From NCBI GenBank assembly GCA_021775875.1, contig JAJFHA010000002.1, forward strand, positions 124,001-188,000: DNA of 64,000 nt, given 5' to 3'. Positions 26,167 through 34,830 of this stretch are shown piece by piece (position 1 is the stretch's first letter; the number at the start of each line of letters is the position of its first letter). The position numbers and the translations under genes were made by a program. The DNA is from Hyphomicrobiales bacterium (GTDB taxonomy: Bacteria; Pseudomonadota; Alphaproteobacteria; Rhizobiales; NORP267). The notes beneath the pieces are model-generated. The model saw only the letters and a list, made by a program, of their open reading frames with translations. It searched no databases and had not been told where the DNA came from.

Positions 26167-27480
26167 CTAGTTCAGGGCCCGGTGAGCGAAAGTCGCTGCG
26201 CCGAGAGCCCCGGTGTAAATCGATTCAGGATCGATATTGATTTTGACTTCACCGTAATTCTCTTTGACGAGCTTTTCCAATTCTCGAACGGCGGCTTCGT
26301 TCTTGGCGACGCCACCGGTGAAGGTGAATTCGTCGGCAATGCCGCCCGAGCGGGAAATGATCGACATGGCACGCAGGATGATGGCGCGATGCAATCCGGC
26401 GAGGATATCCTCGCGTTTTTCACCAAGCGCCAACCGGTCGCGCAATTCAGCGCCAGCAAACACGGTGCAGGTCGAATTGATCCGTACCGACTTGGTGGAT
26501 TTCATGGCGAGCGGGCCTAGTTCGTGCAGCCCCATATTCATTTCATCCGCGATATAACCCAGATAACGGCCACATCCGGCGGCGCAGCGATCGTTCATCT
26601 GGAAATTCTCGACAATGCCGGAGGGATCGACCTGGATGCCTTTGGTATCCTGACCACCGATATCGAGGACGGTTCTGGTTTTCGGATACATCATGTGGGC
26701 ACCCAATCCATGGCAGAGAATTTCCGAGCGGATATGTTCCTTGGAGAAGGGCAGGGTGACACGGCCATAACCTGTGCCGACCAGATAGGCTTCTTCCAAC
26801 TCAACTTCGAGCGCCGCTTTCACGGCTTTTTCGACCATGCCGGTATCGACGCCGAAATCCGGAGCGTCTTTGACCACGGCATTCAATGAGCGCAGAAACT
26901 TGCCACGCATATCGTCCGATGGCGGGCGGTTTTCAACCTCTATGATCGACTTGTCGTAGACGTTGAGCAACAGATCGAATGGGACGCCAGCTTCTTTGGC
27001 TGTCTCTTCAGCAACTGTCAGGTAGCGACTGCCGGCGATATCGCGGAAAAAATCAGATTTCCGCTCGCCACCGGGGGCGTACATTGCTGGTGCTTCACCG
27101 CGCAGCTTTTCGAAGACAGCGGTCAGGACTTCACCAACGGCATTTTCCTTGCCGGCAAAGCGGTCGCCGGTAATCTGTTGGCGGCAGGTCTGTTCCAGAT
27201 CGTCGAGTTGCTCCAGAAATTGTTCCAGCCGGAAGCCAAGTTCTAATCGGGTCAGGAGTTCGTCCAGCTTGCCAGCATCATCTGCTGTATCGCCTTTCAA
27301 TTCGCGGCGACAAAGCGTGAGGCGGGTGTCGATCATGGCTTCCTGTTTTGCGACCCGACAAGCGGTATCATAGTTGGAGCGGGAATTGGTGATGCCCCGG
27401 CCCAGGATTTCCGCATTTTCATCGGTGAGGACAGCCTTGGTGGTGGTCGATCCGAGATCGATGCCGATAAAGGTCTTCAT
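26167..27480 (-). CDS. bcrA: Benzoyl-CoA reductase alpha subunit, ATPase (BcrA/BadF)
   Basis: A 437-residue ASKHA ATPase, longer than BcrD because of an inserted helical segment (residues ~60-220). Motifs: [14 protein letters not shown] at the N-terminus, [25 protein letters not shown] and [11 protein letters not shown] (the cysteines that hold the cluster shared with BcrD), and [10 protein letters not shown]. It overlaps bcrB by ATGA. Complete, with no frameshift. The intact cluster cysteines argue for an active enzyme. Confidence 0.94.
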   Translation of the reverse strand: MKTFIGIDLGSTTTKAVLTDENAEILGRGITNSRSNYDTACRVAKQEAMIDTRLTLCRRELKGDTADDAGKLDELLTRLELGFRLEQFLEQLDDLEQTCRQQITGDRFAGKENAVGEVLTAVFEKLRGEAPAMYAPGGERKSDFFRDIAGSRYLTVAEETAKEAGVPFDLLLNVYDKSIIEVENRPPSDDMRGKFLRSLNAVVKDAPDFGVDTGMVEKAVKAALEVELEEAYLVGTGYGRVTLPFSKEHIRSEILCHGLGAHMMYPKTRTVLDIGGQDTKGIQVDPSGIVENFQMNDRCAAGCGRYLGYIADEMNMGLHELGPLAMKSTKSVRINSTCTVFAGAELRDRLALGEKREDILAGLHRAIILRAMSIISRSGGIADEFTFTGGVAKNEAAVRELEKLVKENYGEVKINIDPESIYTGALGAATFAHRALN

Positions 27481-28808
27481 GCTGCGGCTCCTTTTATGCT
27501 AGCGCCTGCTTTTTTCTGGTCGATCATCTGGAAGTAGCTTTCCAGACGGTTCTTGATGTTGGCAGCCGAGAAGTAGCGCGGGTCCACCAGATCGCTTTCG
27601 ACGAAAGCTGCTGGTTTGCCTGTGCGTTTCTCGACTTCACGCATCATCAGCAATTGCCCTGCCGAGAAGCTGTTGCAGCTCTTGATCGAATTGATCAGCA
27701 GGCCATCAGCTTCATATTCGTTGATGTAATCGACCAGCATATCAACCCGCTGGGGCAGGCTACGGTTGGTGTAAACACCGAGGCAATATTCAGCCAGGGT
27801 TTCAAGCGGGCGATCAGGATCGTGGCGGAAGCCATCATAATCGTAGACGCCACCAACCTTGGAGTAGCTCGATGCCACGACCACCGCGCCTTCATCGTAG
27901 AACATTTTCCAGAATTCGCGGAAATTGGTGTAATTGGGCGGACCTTCGGTGACGAGGCGGTATTTCTCTTTGCCCATGGGACCTTCCGGTGTTACCGGAC
28001 CGAGGCCAGCAGCGATGCGGGCGTCGATTTCCTTGCGCAGTGTGGCGTAATATTCAATTGCCTCTTCGGTGCCTCTGTAAGCGCCAAAAATTGGACCGAT
28101 ATAGTAGATGCCTCCAAAATAGGCATCAATCGGGGAGGGCCGTTTCTTGGCTGATTCCAGAACGTAGACAAGGTCATCTTCGGCCTTGGCAGAGCGCCGC
28201 AAGTTTTCACGCAACCGGTCAATATCAAATTTGACGCCGCTAACCCGCTCCAGTTTCGGGATCACTTCTTCTTTCAATTGCTTGACCATATATTTGCGCA
28301 TGTTGTCGGTGATTTTGCCGTCGCCTTCATACGGCGTATGCAACATGATGGTTTCGCACTTATATTGCTCGCGCAGCAATTCGAACCATTTCAGGAACGT
28401 GAAACAGCCAGTATAGGAAAGCAGCAGGACGTCAGGGTCTGGAAACGGCTTGCCGTTTGGGGCCAAATTGCCTTTTGCCATCATGCCGATATCGGATTTC
28501 ACATAGGTGCATACATCTTCGGAATGGCCGAGCTTTTCTGCTTCCATGACAAACTGGCCGCTTTTCTTGCGCAACCCGTTCTGGATCGCGTTAACTTCGG
28601 GCAGGTTGTTTGCGAAATCAAAACACATGATGAGTTCGTTGAGATTACCGGGCACAAAGGTAGCGCAGACCTTCTGACCACTTTCCGGAGCATCGGTGAT
28701 CTTGTCGAAATGACGCGCCATCATTTCCTTTTGCTTGATCATAGAATCGTCTTTGGCGGCGTCTCTCGGATCAGGACGATTTTTCGGGGTGGTGATGACG
28801 GTGCTCAT
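27477..28808 (-). CDS. bcrB: Benzoyl-CoA reductase beta subunit (BcrB/BadE)
   Basis: A 443-residue subunit of the 2-hydroxyacyl-CoA dehydratase/benzoyl-CoA reductase family, part of the substrate-binding and ring-reducing module. ATG 28808 forms an ATGA overlap with the end of bcrC and is preferred to an upstream GTG-like extension to 28820. Visible: [26 protein letters not shown] near the N-terminus, [17 protein letters not shown], and [20 protein letters not shown] near the C-terminus, the latter two carrying likely Fe-S cysteines. It forms the Birch-type reduction site with BcrC and reduces benzoyl-CoA to the cyclic dienoyl-CoA. Confidence 0.93.
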   Translation of the reverse strand: MSTVITTPKNRPDPRDAAKDDSMIKQKEMMARHFDKITDAPESGQKVCATFVPGNLNELIMCFDFANNLPEVNAIQNGLRKKSGQFVMEAEKLGHSEDVCTYVKSDIGMMAKGNLAPNGKPFPDPDVLLLSYTGCFTFLKWFELLREQYKCETIMLHTPYEGDGKITDNMRKYMVKQLKEEVIPKLERVSGVKFDIDRLRENLRRSAKAEDDLVYVLESAKKRPSPIDAYFGGIYYIGPIFGAYRGTEEAIEYYATLRKEIDARIAAGLGPVTPEGPMGKEKYRLVTEGPPNYTNFREFWKMFYDEGAVVVASSYSKVGGVYDYDGFRHDPDRPLETLAEYCLGVYTNRSLPQRVDMLVDYINEYEADGLLINSIKSCNSFSAGQLLMMREVEKRTGKPAAFVESDLVDPRYFSAANIKNRLESYFQMIDQKKAGASIKGAAA

Positions 28809-29974
28809 GCTTCGCTCCATAACTTGATTGAATCTGCGAACGTGCCAGCCTGTTCGCGGATGGGCTGCATCTGGCCGGAATTTTCGGCATATTTGAATGC
28901 GATGTTGGGGATGTTTGCTGCGTTCAGAACGTTTTGCAGCATGGGACGATCCAGCAGGGCCGGGTCGCAGAAACTTGGGGAGGCGAAAATCACACCTTCA
29001 GCGCCGTATTTCTCTACAGCGCGGACTAGATATTGCCCCTTTTCTGTCTCAACGGGTTCGTATTTCGAAGATGTGCTCTCGGAATGATGCAGGAATGCAT
29101 CCGCCAGGTTTCCAAGCGCATGACCTTCGGTTGACACATCATCGAGTAACCACCTGGACACCAGCAACAAATCATCGTCGACGATGTAACAGCCGGACAG
29201 TTCGATCGATTTGATCAGGTTAAGTGGGGGCTGTTCGCAGAACAGGCCAGTTACGATAACCCGGCAATTGTCTTTCATGGGCCGGTCTTCGGCATCTACC
29301 GCGGCCAGCCAGTCCTGTAACATCTGACTATGTTCCTCGACCGGTAAAACAAGCCCGGCACGGATAAGCAAGTAGACATCGGCAGCAGCCGCTTTCCACG
29401 GCTGTTTGGTGCGGTAAGCATAGACCTCACGCACCAATTTGCGGTTTTCATTATAAACTGCGATGGAGCGCCGCAATGCGTCATCGGTAATATCAACGCC
29501 GCAATGCTCTTCCAGACCTTGGCGCAGTTCCTGCAATTCGGAAATGTAGTAATTGCCGCCAATATCGTCGTTGAAATTCTGTGGCAGGTCAAAATAGCGG
29601 GAATAGACATCCGGAAACATCAGCTTCCACATGCCGGACAGGTTGCGGATCACATCACAGATCGACGGGAACAACATGCCGTCAACAAAATCCAGGTTGC
29701 CGCCAACGCCCAGTTCAATGGTGGAGCGGGGAATCCGGCAAATGTAACTCTGGTAATAGGCGTCGCCGTGGATAACTTCCAACTGGTCTCCGCCACCAAC
29801 AATACCGAGTGGCAACATGCCGCCCGCATGAATGATCTCGCGGGGGACGTAGATCGGCATATAGCCGACAACCTTGCGGCCCGGTTTGGCGTCTTTCCAT
29901 TCGCGCGCAGCTGTGAAGTTAAGGTCTTCATATAACTCCTCGCAGCGTTTGATGATCTCTTCGGTAGATTTCAT
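28805..29974 (-). CDS. bcrC: Benzoyl-CoA reductase gamma subunit (BcrC/BadD)
   Basis: A 389-residue partner of BcrB in the ring-reducing module, same family (PGRKVVGYMPIYVPREIIHAGG near residues 30-50; SYICRIPRSTIELG near 80; PSICDVIRN; TGLFCEQPP). First gene of the operon, with ATG 29974 preferred over a TTG at 29980. The gene order C-B-A-D-ferredoxin is that of Thauera/Magnetospirillum bcr and R. palustris badDEFG. The enzyme's dienoyl-CoA product leads to the BadH-BadI branch encoded 13 kb away on the same strand. Confidence 0.93.
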   Translation of the reverse strand: MKSTEEIIKRCEELYEDLNFTAAREWKDAKPGRKVVGYMPIYVPREIIHAGGMLPLGIVGGGDQLEVIHGDAYYQSYICRIPRSTIELGVGGNLDFVDGMLFPSICDVIRNLSGMWKLMFPDVYSRYFDLPQNFNDDIGGNYYISELQELRQGLEEHCGVDITDDALRRSIAVYNENRKLVREVYAYRTKQPWKAAAADVYLLIRAGLVLPVEEHSQMLQDWLAAVDAEDRPMKDNCRVIVTGLFCEQPPLNLIKSIELSGCYIVDDDLLLVSRWLLDDVSTEGHALGNLADAFLHHSESTSSKYEPVETEKGQYLVRAVEKYGAEGVIFASPSFCDPALLDRPMLQNVLNAANIPNIAFKYAENSGQMQPIREQAGTFADSIKLWSEA

Positions 29975-30071
29975 GACCAATCTAGCTCCCTTGACAATTC
30001 CAAACCGGCAAATGCCTGCTCGGTGCCCGCCTAAGTGGTTGGTGCGACGTTCTCACGCATCCCCATGCGTC

Positions 30072-30133
30072 TTGACATTTGTCCAACATCGCTATTATCG
30101 TAATATAGTACGTATTTACTTATTTGAGGTCAA
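30072..30133. promoter_or_regulatory. Divergent bcr/kor promoters sharing operator copy 3
   Basis: On the minus strand TTGACC (30133-30128), a 17-base spacer and TACTAT (30110-30105) form the likely bcr promoter. On the plus strand TTGACA (30072-30077), a 15-base spacer and TATTAT (30093-30098) form a likely kor promoter starting near 30105. The shared motif, read on the minus strand as AGTAAATACGTACTATATTA, fills 30101-30120. It covers the bcr -10 and the kor start point, so one bound protein could control both. Confidence 0.62.
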
Positions 30134-30184
30134 CACGAATAATCTGCGACGTTTTGGCACGGATGGAAAAGGCAGGGAAAGCAC

Positions 30185-31924
30185 ATGTCAGACCAGATAA
30201 AAATCGACACGGGAATATCGATTGCCCTTACAGGAAGTGGCGGTGCGGGGGTAATGACCGCCGGTGGAATGTTGCTTGAGGCAGCGGCAAAATCCGGCTT
30301 TTACGGTTTGCAGACACGCTCTGTTGGTCCGCAAATTCGCGGCGGCGAGGCGGCGGCGTTATTGCGGCTTTCGAATCATGCTGTGGAAATTCATCGCGGC
30401 GGGTTTGATATTCTGTTCGCGTTGGACTGGAGTAATTTCTCGCGATTTGCTGCTGAGATTACACTGGATGAAAACAGTGTCGTGATTTTCGATCCTGAAG
30501 GTGGCGAAGTACCCGAAATTGTTTCAGCCGCCACCAAGAACATTATCGAGCTGCCGATCAAGAAATTTGCCAGCGAGATACCTGGCGGTCGCATGAATAT
30601 GATAGCGCTCGGTATCGTGGCTGGCGCGATTGATTTGCCGAAAGAGACGGTGCTTGGGCTGATTGTCAGAAAATTTGCTTCAAAAGGCGAGGCGGTTTTG
30701 GAAGCTTCGCGTGCCTGTCTCGAAGCGGGGTACAAGCATGCAGGTTCTGTTGCGAATGCACCGAAACTTGTGTCAGACGCCGAAAATGCCGACGTGCCGC
30801 GCTGGCTGATTACCGGCAATGAAGCGGCGGCCCTCGGCGCTGTTCGGGGTGGTATCAAGTTTGCTGCCGCCTATCCGATTACGCCAGCAACCGAAATTCT
30901 CGAATGGCTGGCGCCGTCGCTAACTGCAATTGGCGGCAATCTGGTTCAGGCTGAAGACGAACTCTCGTCGATCAACATGATTATTGGGGCCTCTTATGGC
31001 GGTATTCCGTCAATCACCGCGACATCTGGACCGGGCCTTGCGTTAATGACCGAATCTATCGGTCTGGCAACTGCAGCGGAAGTACCTGTTGTGATTGTCG
31101 ATGTGATGCGTGGCGGCCCGTCTACAGGTATTCCGACAAAATCTGAGCAATCCGATCTGAACATTGCAATTTACGGTTTGCATGGCGATGCGCCGCATCT
31201 GGTTACGGCTCCACTATCGGTGGCTGATTGCCTGTTCACAACCCAATGGTCTGTGCATCTGGCGGAAGCCATGCAGGTTCCAGCGATTATATTGTCGGAC
31301 CAGTATTTGGGTCAGGCGAAGATGATTATCGACAAGCCTGCAGATGTGGCGTTTTTCGCAGACCGCAGCAAGGTCGAAAAAATAGATACGGCTTATACCC
31401 GCTACGCCCTGACAGCGGACGGTGTATCGCCGATGGCGATTCCTGGCACGGCTGGCGGACAATATACCGCTGACGGGTTGGAGCATTCGGTTACCGGAAC
31501 GCCGTCATCGGCTGCTGAAGATCATCATGATCAACTCGCCAAGCGTCGTCGTAAAATCGAAGGTTTCAATTATGGAACCCATTGGGCGGAGATTGAAGGT
31601 GAGGGTGATCTGGTCATCGTCACATGGGGCTCGACGGCGGCGCCCGTGCGCGAAGCCGCTGAACTGGCCAGGGCTGAAGGGATCAGCGTCAAAACCATCG
31701 CAGTCAGGTTGCTGGCCCCCTTGCGGGTCGAGGCGCTTGAAGCCGAACTTGCCGGCGCACGCCGGGTTCTGGTGATCGAGCAAAATGATTTAGCGCAATT
31801 TTACAGATATTTGCGGGGTCATGTTGATTTACCGGCTGATACCCGCGCCTACCACCATCCGGGACCTATGATGCTTAGTACAACAGAAATTTTATCCGAA
31901 ATCATGAAGGAGCACCGGCTATGA
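30185..31924 (+). CDS. korA: 2-oxoacid:ferredoxin oxidoreductase, fused gamma-alpha subunit (KorA)
   Basis: A 579-residue fusion: gamma domain (residues ~1-190; GSGGAGVMTAGG, SVGPQIRGGEAA) joined to the alpha domain (~200-579; ITGNEAAALGAVRGG, AAYPITPATEI, TSGPGLALMTE). Together with KorB it oxidatively decarboxylates a 2-oxoacid, most likely 2-oxoglutarate, to the acyl-CoA and reduces ferredoxin. In Thauera and Magnetospirillum an enzyme of this type regenerates the ferredoxin for benzoyl-CoA reductase. The divergent position beside bcr supports that role. Start ATG 30185 has AGGG about 8 bases upstream. Confidence 0.88.
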   Translation: MSDQIKIDTGISIALTGSGGAGVMTAGGMLLEAAAKSGFYGLQTRSVGPQIRGGEAAALLRLSNHAVEIHRGGFDILFALDWSNFSRFAAEITLDENSVVIFDPEGGEVPEIVSAATKNIIELPIKKFASEIPGGRMNMIALGIVAGAIDLPKETVLGLIVRKFASKGEAVLEASRACLEAGYKHAGSVANAPKLVSDAENADVPRWLITGNEAAALGAVRGGIKFAAAYPITPATEILEWLAPSLTAIGGNLVQAEDELSSINMIIGASYGGIPSITATSGPGLALMTESIGLATAAEVPVVIVDVMRGGPSTGIPTKSEQSDLNIAIYGLHGDAPHLVTAPLSVADCLFTTQWSVHLAEAMQVPAIILSDQYLGQAKMIIDKPADVAFFADRSKVEKIDTAYTRYALTADGVSPMAIPGTAGGQYTADGLEHSVTGTPSSAAEDHHDQLAKRRRKIEGFNYGTHWAEIEGEGDLVIVTWGSTAAPVREAAELARAEGISVKTIAVRLLAPLRVEALEAELAGARRVLVIEQNDLAQFYRYLRGHVDLPADTRAYHHPGPMMLSTTEILSEIMKEHRL

Positions 31925-32748
31925 ATGTCTCAGCCCCGCTAAAGGCAAGCGATTTCAAATCTGACCTGAAGCCCGTTTGGTGCCCCGGTTGCGGCGATTA
32001 TCATGTGCTGTTGTCCCTCACCAAGGCGCTCGCCGATCTGGAGCGTAAACCGGAAGAAGTGGCGGTGATTTCCGGTATCGGGTGTTCGTCGCGTATTCCG
32101 GCTTATCTCAAATGCTACGGCTTTCACGGCGTGCATGGGCGCTCGCTACCATTGGGTACGGGGCTGAAAGTGGCCCGGCCTGATATGACGGTAATTGTGG
32201 CTGGTGGCGACGGCGACGGCTTTTCGATTGGCGGCAACCATTTCCTCCATGCCTGTCGGCGCAACATCGACCTTACATACATAGTCATGGATAACCGGGT
32301 TTACGGTATGACCAAGGGCCAACCTTCACCAACGACCGAACCTGATTGGGACAGCGCCCTGTCGCCAGGCGGGACCGGCCTCAACCCGTTCCATCCCCTC
32401 GTGATCGCACTTGCATCAGGGGCCAATTTTGTGGCGCGGGCCTTTTCCGGCGACATTAGAGGCACCACGAAACTGATTTCCGATGCAGTCAATCATCCTG
32501 GTTTCTCGTTTATCCAGATATTGAGCCCGTGCGTCACGTTCCGGCCGGAACAAAAGGAATGGAAATCAGCCATCCATGCACCGCCCGTAGAAGCGACCGA
32601 CGATCCAGCCCGGGCTGCGCGGCGGATCATGACCGATGACGGATTTAATGTCGGCGTTCTCTATCGTGGTGACCGGCGTCCTTACAAAATTGGTGACGGG
32701 GTTGAACACAAAACAGTCGCTGATCTGGAACAGGAATTCCAGATATGA
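31921..32748 (+). CDS. korB: 2-oxoacid:ferredoxin oxidoreductase beta subunit (KorB)
   Basis: A 275-residue thiamine diphosphate-binding beta subunit. Cluster cysteines CPGC (C21, C24) and GIGCSSR, then the TPP/Mg motif GGDGDGFSIGGNH and DNRVYGMTKGQ are visible. It overlaps korA by ATGA and the next gene by 4 bases. No separate delta (ferredoxin-like) subunit is present, which matches the two-subunit KorAB type. The substrate preference for 2-oxoglutarate is inferred from context. Confidence 0.9.
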   Translation: MNVSAPLKASDFKSDLKPVWCPGCGDYHVLLSLTKALADLERKPEEVAVISGIGCSSRIPAYLKCYGFHGVHGRSLPLGTGLKVARPDMTVIVAGGDGDGFSIGGNHFLHACRRNIDLTYIVMDNRVYGMTKGQPSPTTEPDWDSALSPGGTGLNPFHPLVIALASGANFVARAFSGDIRGTTKLISDAVNHPGFSFIQILSPCVTFRPEQKEWKSAIHAPPVEATDDPARAARRIMTDDGFNVGVLYRGDRRPYKIGDGVEHKTVADLEQEFQI

Positions 32749-33272
32749 GTGCGAATCCTGACAATGAAATTTCGAGCCTGAGCGAATTGCTGACCCATGC
32801 CTATGCGATTGAGGAAGACGCGATCGACCGCTATCACATGCTTGGTGACCAGATGGAGGTTCACAATAATCACGAACTTGCAAAACTCTTCCGCGATCTG
32901 GCAGGCCACGAAGAGAAACACGCGGCAGAGATTAAAGCCCGCGCCGAGACAATCGGGTTGATGAATCTGAAATCCAGCGAATACAAATGGCCTGACACGG
33001 AAGGCCCGGAACTGGCGGCGCTGGATGAGGCCCATTACCGGATGACGCCGTGGCACGCCCTGCAAATGGCGCTCAAAGCGGAAACCCGGGCATTTGAATT
33101 TTTCGACCATATCGTGAATACGGTCACGGATCCGGAAATTAAAAAATGGGCCGAAGAATTCCGTGAAGAAGAGGCTGAACACGTCACTCTGGTGGAGCGG
33201 CTTCTTGAGAAAAATCCGGAACCACCAGCCGGGTGGGCGGATGACGATGACCCCCCCAATCTGCAGGAATAG
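32745..33272 (+). CDS. Ferritin-like diiron protein (rubrerythrin family, no rubredoxin domain)
   Basis: A 175-residue four-helix protein with the diiron ligand pattern: AIEEDAIDRYH in helix 1, HEEKHAAEI (E-x-x-H) in helix 2, ALKAETRAFEFFDH in helix 3 and FREEEAEHVTLV (E-x-x-H) in helix 4. The C-terminal rubredoxin domain of classical rubrerythrin is absent; the tail is acidic. It overlaps korB by 4 bases, so it is made with the ferredoxin-reducing enzyme. It may reduce peroxide or store iron to protect the oxygen-sensitive enzymes. Confidence 0.82.
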   Translation: MSANPDNEISSLSELLTHAYAIEEDAIDRYHMLGDQMEVHNNHELAKLFRDLAGHEEKHAAEIKARAETIGLMNLKSSEYKWPDTEGPELAALDEAHYRMTPWHALQMALKAETRAFEFFDHIVNTVTDPEIKKWAEEFREEEAEHVTLVERLLEKNPEPPAGWADDDDPPNLQE

Positions 33273-33287
33273 CAAAGGAGATTAAAA

Positions 33288-33686
33288 ATGAGCGTATTGT
33301 TGCCCGAGGGCTGGAAAGCACCGATCGGTTATTCGAATGGCATTGTGGTTGACGGAGGCCGGATCGCCTTCATCGCCGGACAGGTTGGGTGGAATGCCGG
33401 TCAGGTTTTTGAAAGCGAAGACCTAACCCCGCAATTTGCACAAGCTCTGGATAACGTCATCGCGGTTCTGGCAGAAGCTGGCGGCAAACCCACAGACATT
33501 TGCCGGATGACGGTTTATTGTATCAACAAACCGGCCTATCTGGCGGCGCGGCGCGATATCGGTAAGATCTGGCAGGAGCGGATGGGGGCTCATTTTCCCG
33601 CAATGAGTATGATTTTTGTATCCGATCTACTGGATCATCCCGGTATGGTTGAACTGGAAGCAACGGCAGTCATTCCGAAGGACTGA
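33288..33686 (+). CDS. Rid-family (YjgF/YER057c) protein without the catalytic arginine
   Basis: A 132-residue Rid-fold protein (AFIAGQVGWNAGQV, ITVYC-like strand MTVYCIN, and VELEATAVIPKD). In RidA an arginine in FPARS binds the imine substrate's carboxylate; here the place reads FPAMS with Met106. So it should not be a classical enamine/imine deaminase but belongs to one of the Rid subfamilies found in catabolic clusters. It starts 15 bases after the ferritin-like gene with AAGGAG upstream, in the kor operon. Its reaction is unknown. Confidence 0.85.
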   Translation: MSVLLPEGWKAPIGYSNGIVVDGGRIAFIAGQVGWNAGQVFESEDLTPQFAQALDNVIAVLAEAGGKPTDICRMTVYCINKPAYLAARRDIGKIWQERMGAHFPAMSMIFVSDLLDHPGMVELEATAVIPKD

Positions 33687-33720
33687 GAGCTTTAACCCGT
33701 ATTTTAAAAGGACAATCTCC

Positions 33721-34749
33721 ATGAAGGCTGCAATTCTGGAAAGCCGTGGCAAGGATGGCTTGCGTATCGGTGATTTTGCCGATCCGAAGCCCGCACCTGG
33801 CGAAGCCGTAATGAAAGTCCGCGCTGGCGGTATCAACCGGATCGATCTTTATATGCGCGATTCAGGCAAAGGCATCACTCACGAATTGCCTCTCGTGCTC
33901 GGCGTTGATGGAGCCGGTGAAATTGTCGAGGTGCCGGAAGGCTCGCATCTGAAAATTGGTGATCCGGTTCTCGTGTATCCGTTTGCCTTTTGTGGTCGGT
34001 GTGCCGCCTGTAACCGTGGCGACCAGCCAAATTGCGTCAAGTTTGATATTTGCGGCGAGACCCGCCACGGCACCTTTGCTGAATATATTGCGATGCCGGC
34101 AAAATGTTTTTTGCCGAAACCGGAGGGTATCAGCTGGGAAGCGGCGGCGACCCTGCCGGTTGCTTACCTGACGGCGTGGCGGATGATGTTTGGTAAAGCA
34201 CCTCTGCAATCTGCTGAAACAATTCTGATCATGGGCGTTGCGGGCGGCGTATCGTCGGCCTGTCTGCAAATGGCAACCATGATCGGTGCCAAGGCGATTG
34301 TAACTTCGTCAACCGATGAGAAGCTTGCCTGGGCCAAAGGGTTGGGGGCAGCGCACGGTATCAATTACCGCGATGAGAAAGTCGCCAAGCGCGTGATGGA
34401 ATTCACCGAAGGACGCGGCGTCGACATGGTGATCGACAATGTGGGGGATGCCAGTTGGGGCGATTCTCTGCGCTCGCTTCGGTCCGGCGGCAGGATTGTA
34501 ACCTGCGGTGCCACAACCGGCGCGCATCCATCCGCAGATATCCAGCGCATGTTTGCCCGGCAATTGACAGTTTATGGATCAACCCTTGGCAGCGTTGAAG
34601 AATTCCGGGCGCTGATTGATGTGGTCGCGCGCGGCAAAATCGAGCCAATTATCGACAAGGTTTTCAATCTCGATGATATCGCGTCCGGGTTCGAGCGTAT
34701 GGATCGTGGTGAACATCAGGGCAATCTGGTGGTTGACATAGACTGCTGA
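33721..34749 (+). CDS. MDR-family NAD(P)-dependent oxidoreductase, structural zinc only
   Basis: A 342-residue medium-chain reductase starting at ATG 33721, right after the kor-Rid genes. It keeps the structural-zinc lobe (C91, C94, C97, C105 in CGRCAAC...NC) and the nucleotide loop GVAGGVSSACLQMA. The catalytic-zinc ligands are gone: Asn39 stands in for the catalytic Cys (GINRID) and VDGAGE replaces the GHE motif. It should therefore act more like a quinone or enoyl reductase than an alcohol dehydrogenase. It is not a convincing 6-hydroxycyclohexene-carbonyl-CoA dehydrogenase (Had). A role on an acyl-CoA or quinone intermediate is possible. Confidence 0.8.
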   Translation: MKAAILESRGKDGLRIGDFADPKPAPGEAVMKVRAGGINRIDLYMRDSGKGITHELPLVLGVDGAGEIVEVPEGSHLKIGDPVLVYPFAFCGRCAACNRGDQPNCVKFDICGETRHGTFAEYIAMPAKCFLPKPEGISWEAAATLPVAYLTAWRMMFGKAPLQSAETILIMGVAGGVSSACLQMATMIGAKAIVTSSTDEKLAWAKGLGAAHGINYRDEKVAKRVMEFTEGRGVDMVIDNVGDASWGDSLRSLRSGGRIVTCGATTGAHPSADIQRMFARQLTVYGSTLGSVEEFRALIDVVARGKIEPIIDKVFNLDDIASGFERMDRGEHQGNLVVDIDC

Positions 34750-34830
34750 TCGTTATCTTCCCAATGAAAATGTGCGCAGGGATCTTGCAACGGATTCTTG
34801 CGCCTCAAATGCGAATAGAGGAACGGATTT

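Noticed and set aside
30124..30133. TTGA-GG-TCAA as an FNR box
   Set aside because: The spacer is 2 bases, not the 4 needed for FNR/FixK; it is better read as part of the bcr -35 (TTGACC on the minus strand).
30185..32748. Phenylglyoxylate:acceptor oxidoreductase (PadEFGHI)
   Set aside because: That enzyme has five separate subunits; here there are two, with gamma and alpha fused, as in KorAB.
33721..34749. 6-hydroxycyclohex-1-ene-1-carbonyl-CoA dehydrogenase (Had) of the Thauera branch
   Set aside because: The catalytic zinc ligands are missing, and the ring-opening hydrolase of that branch (Oah/BamA) is absent; BadH and BadI indicate the other branch.
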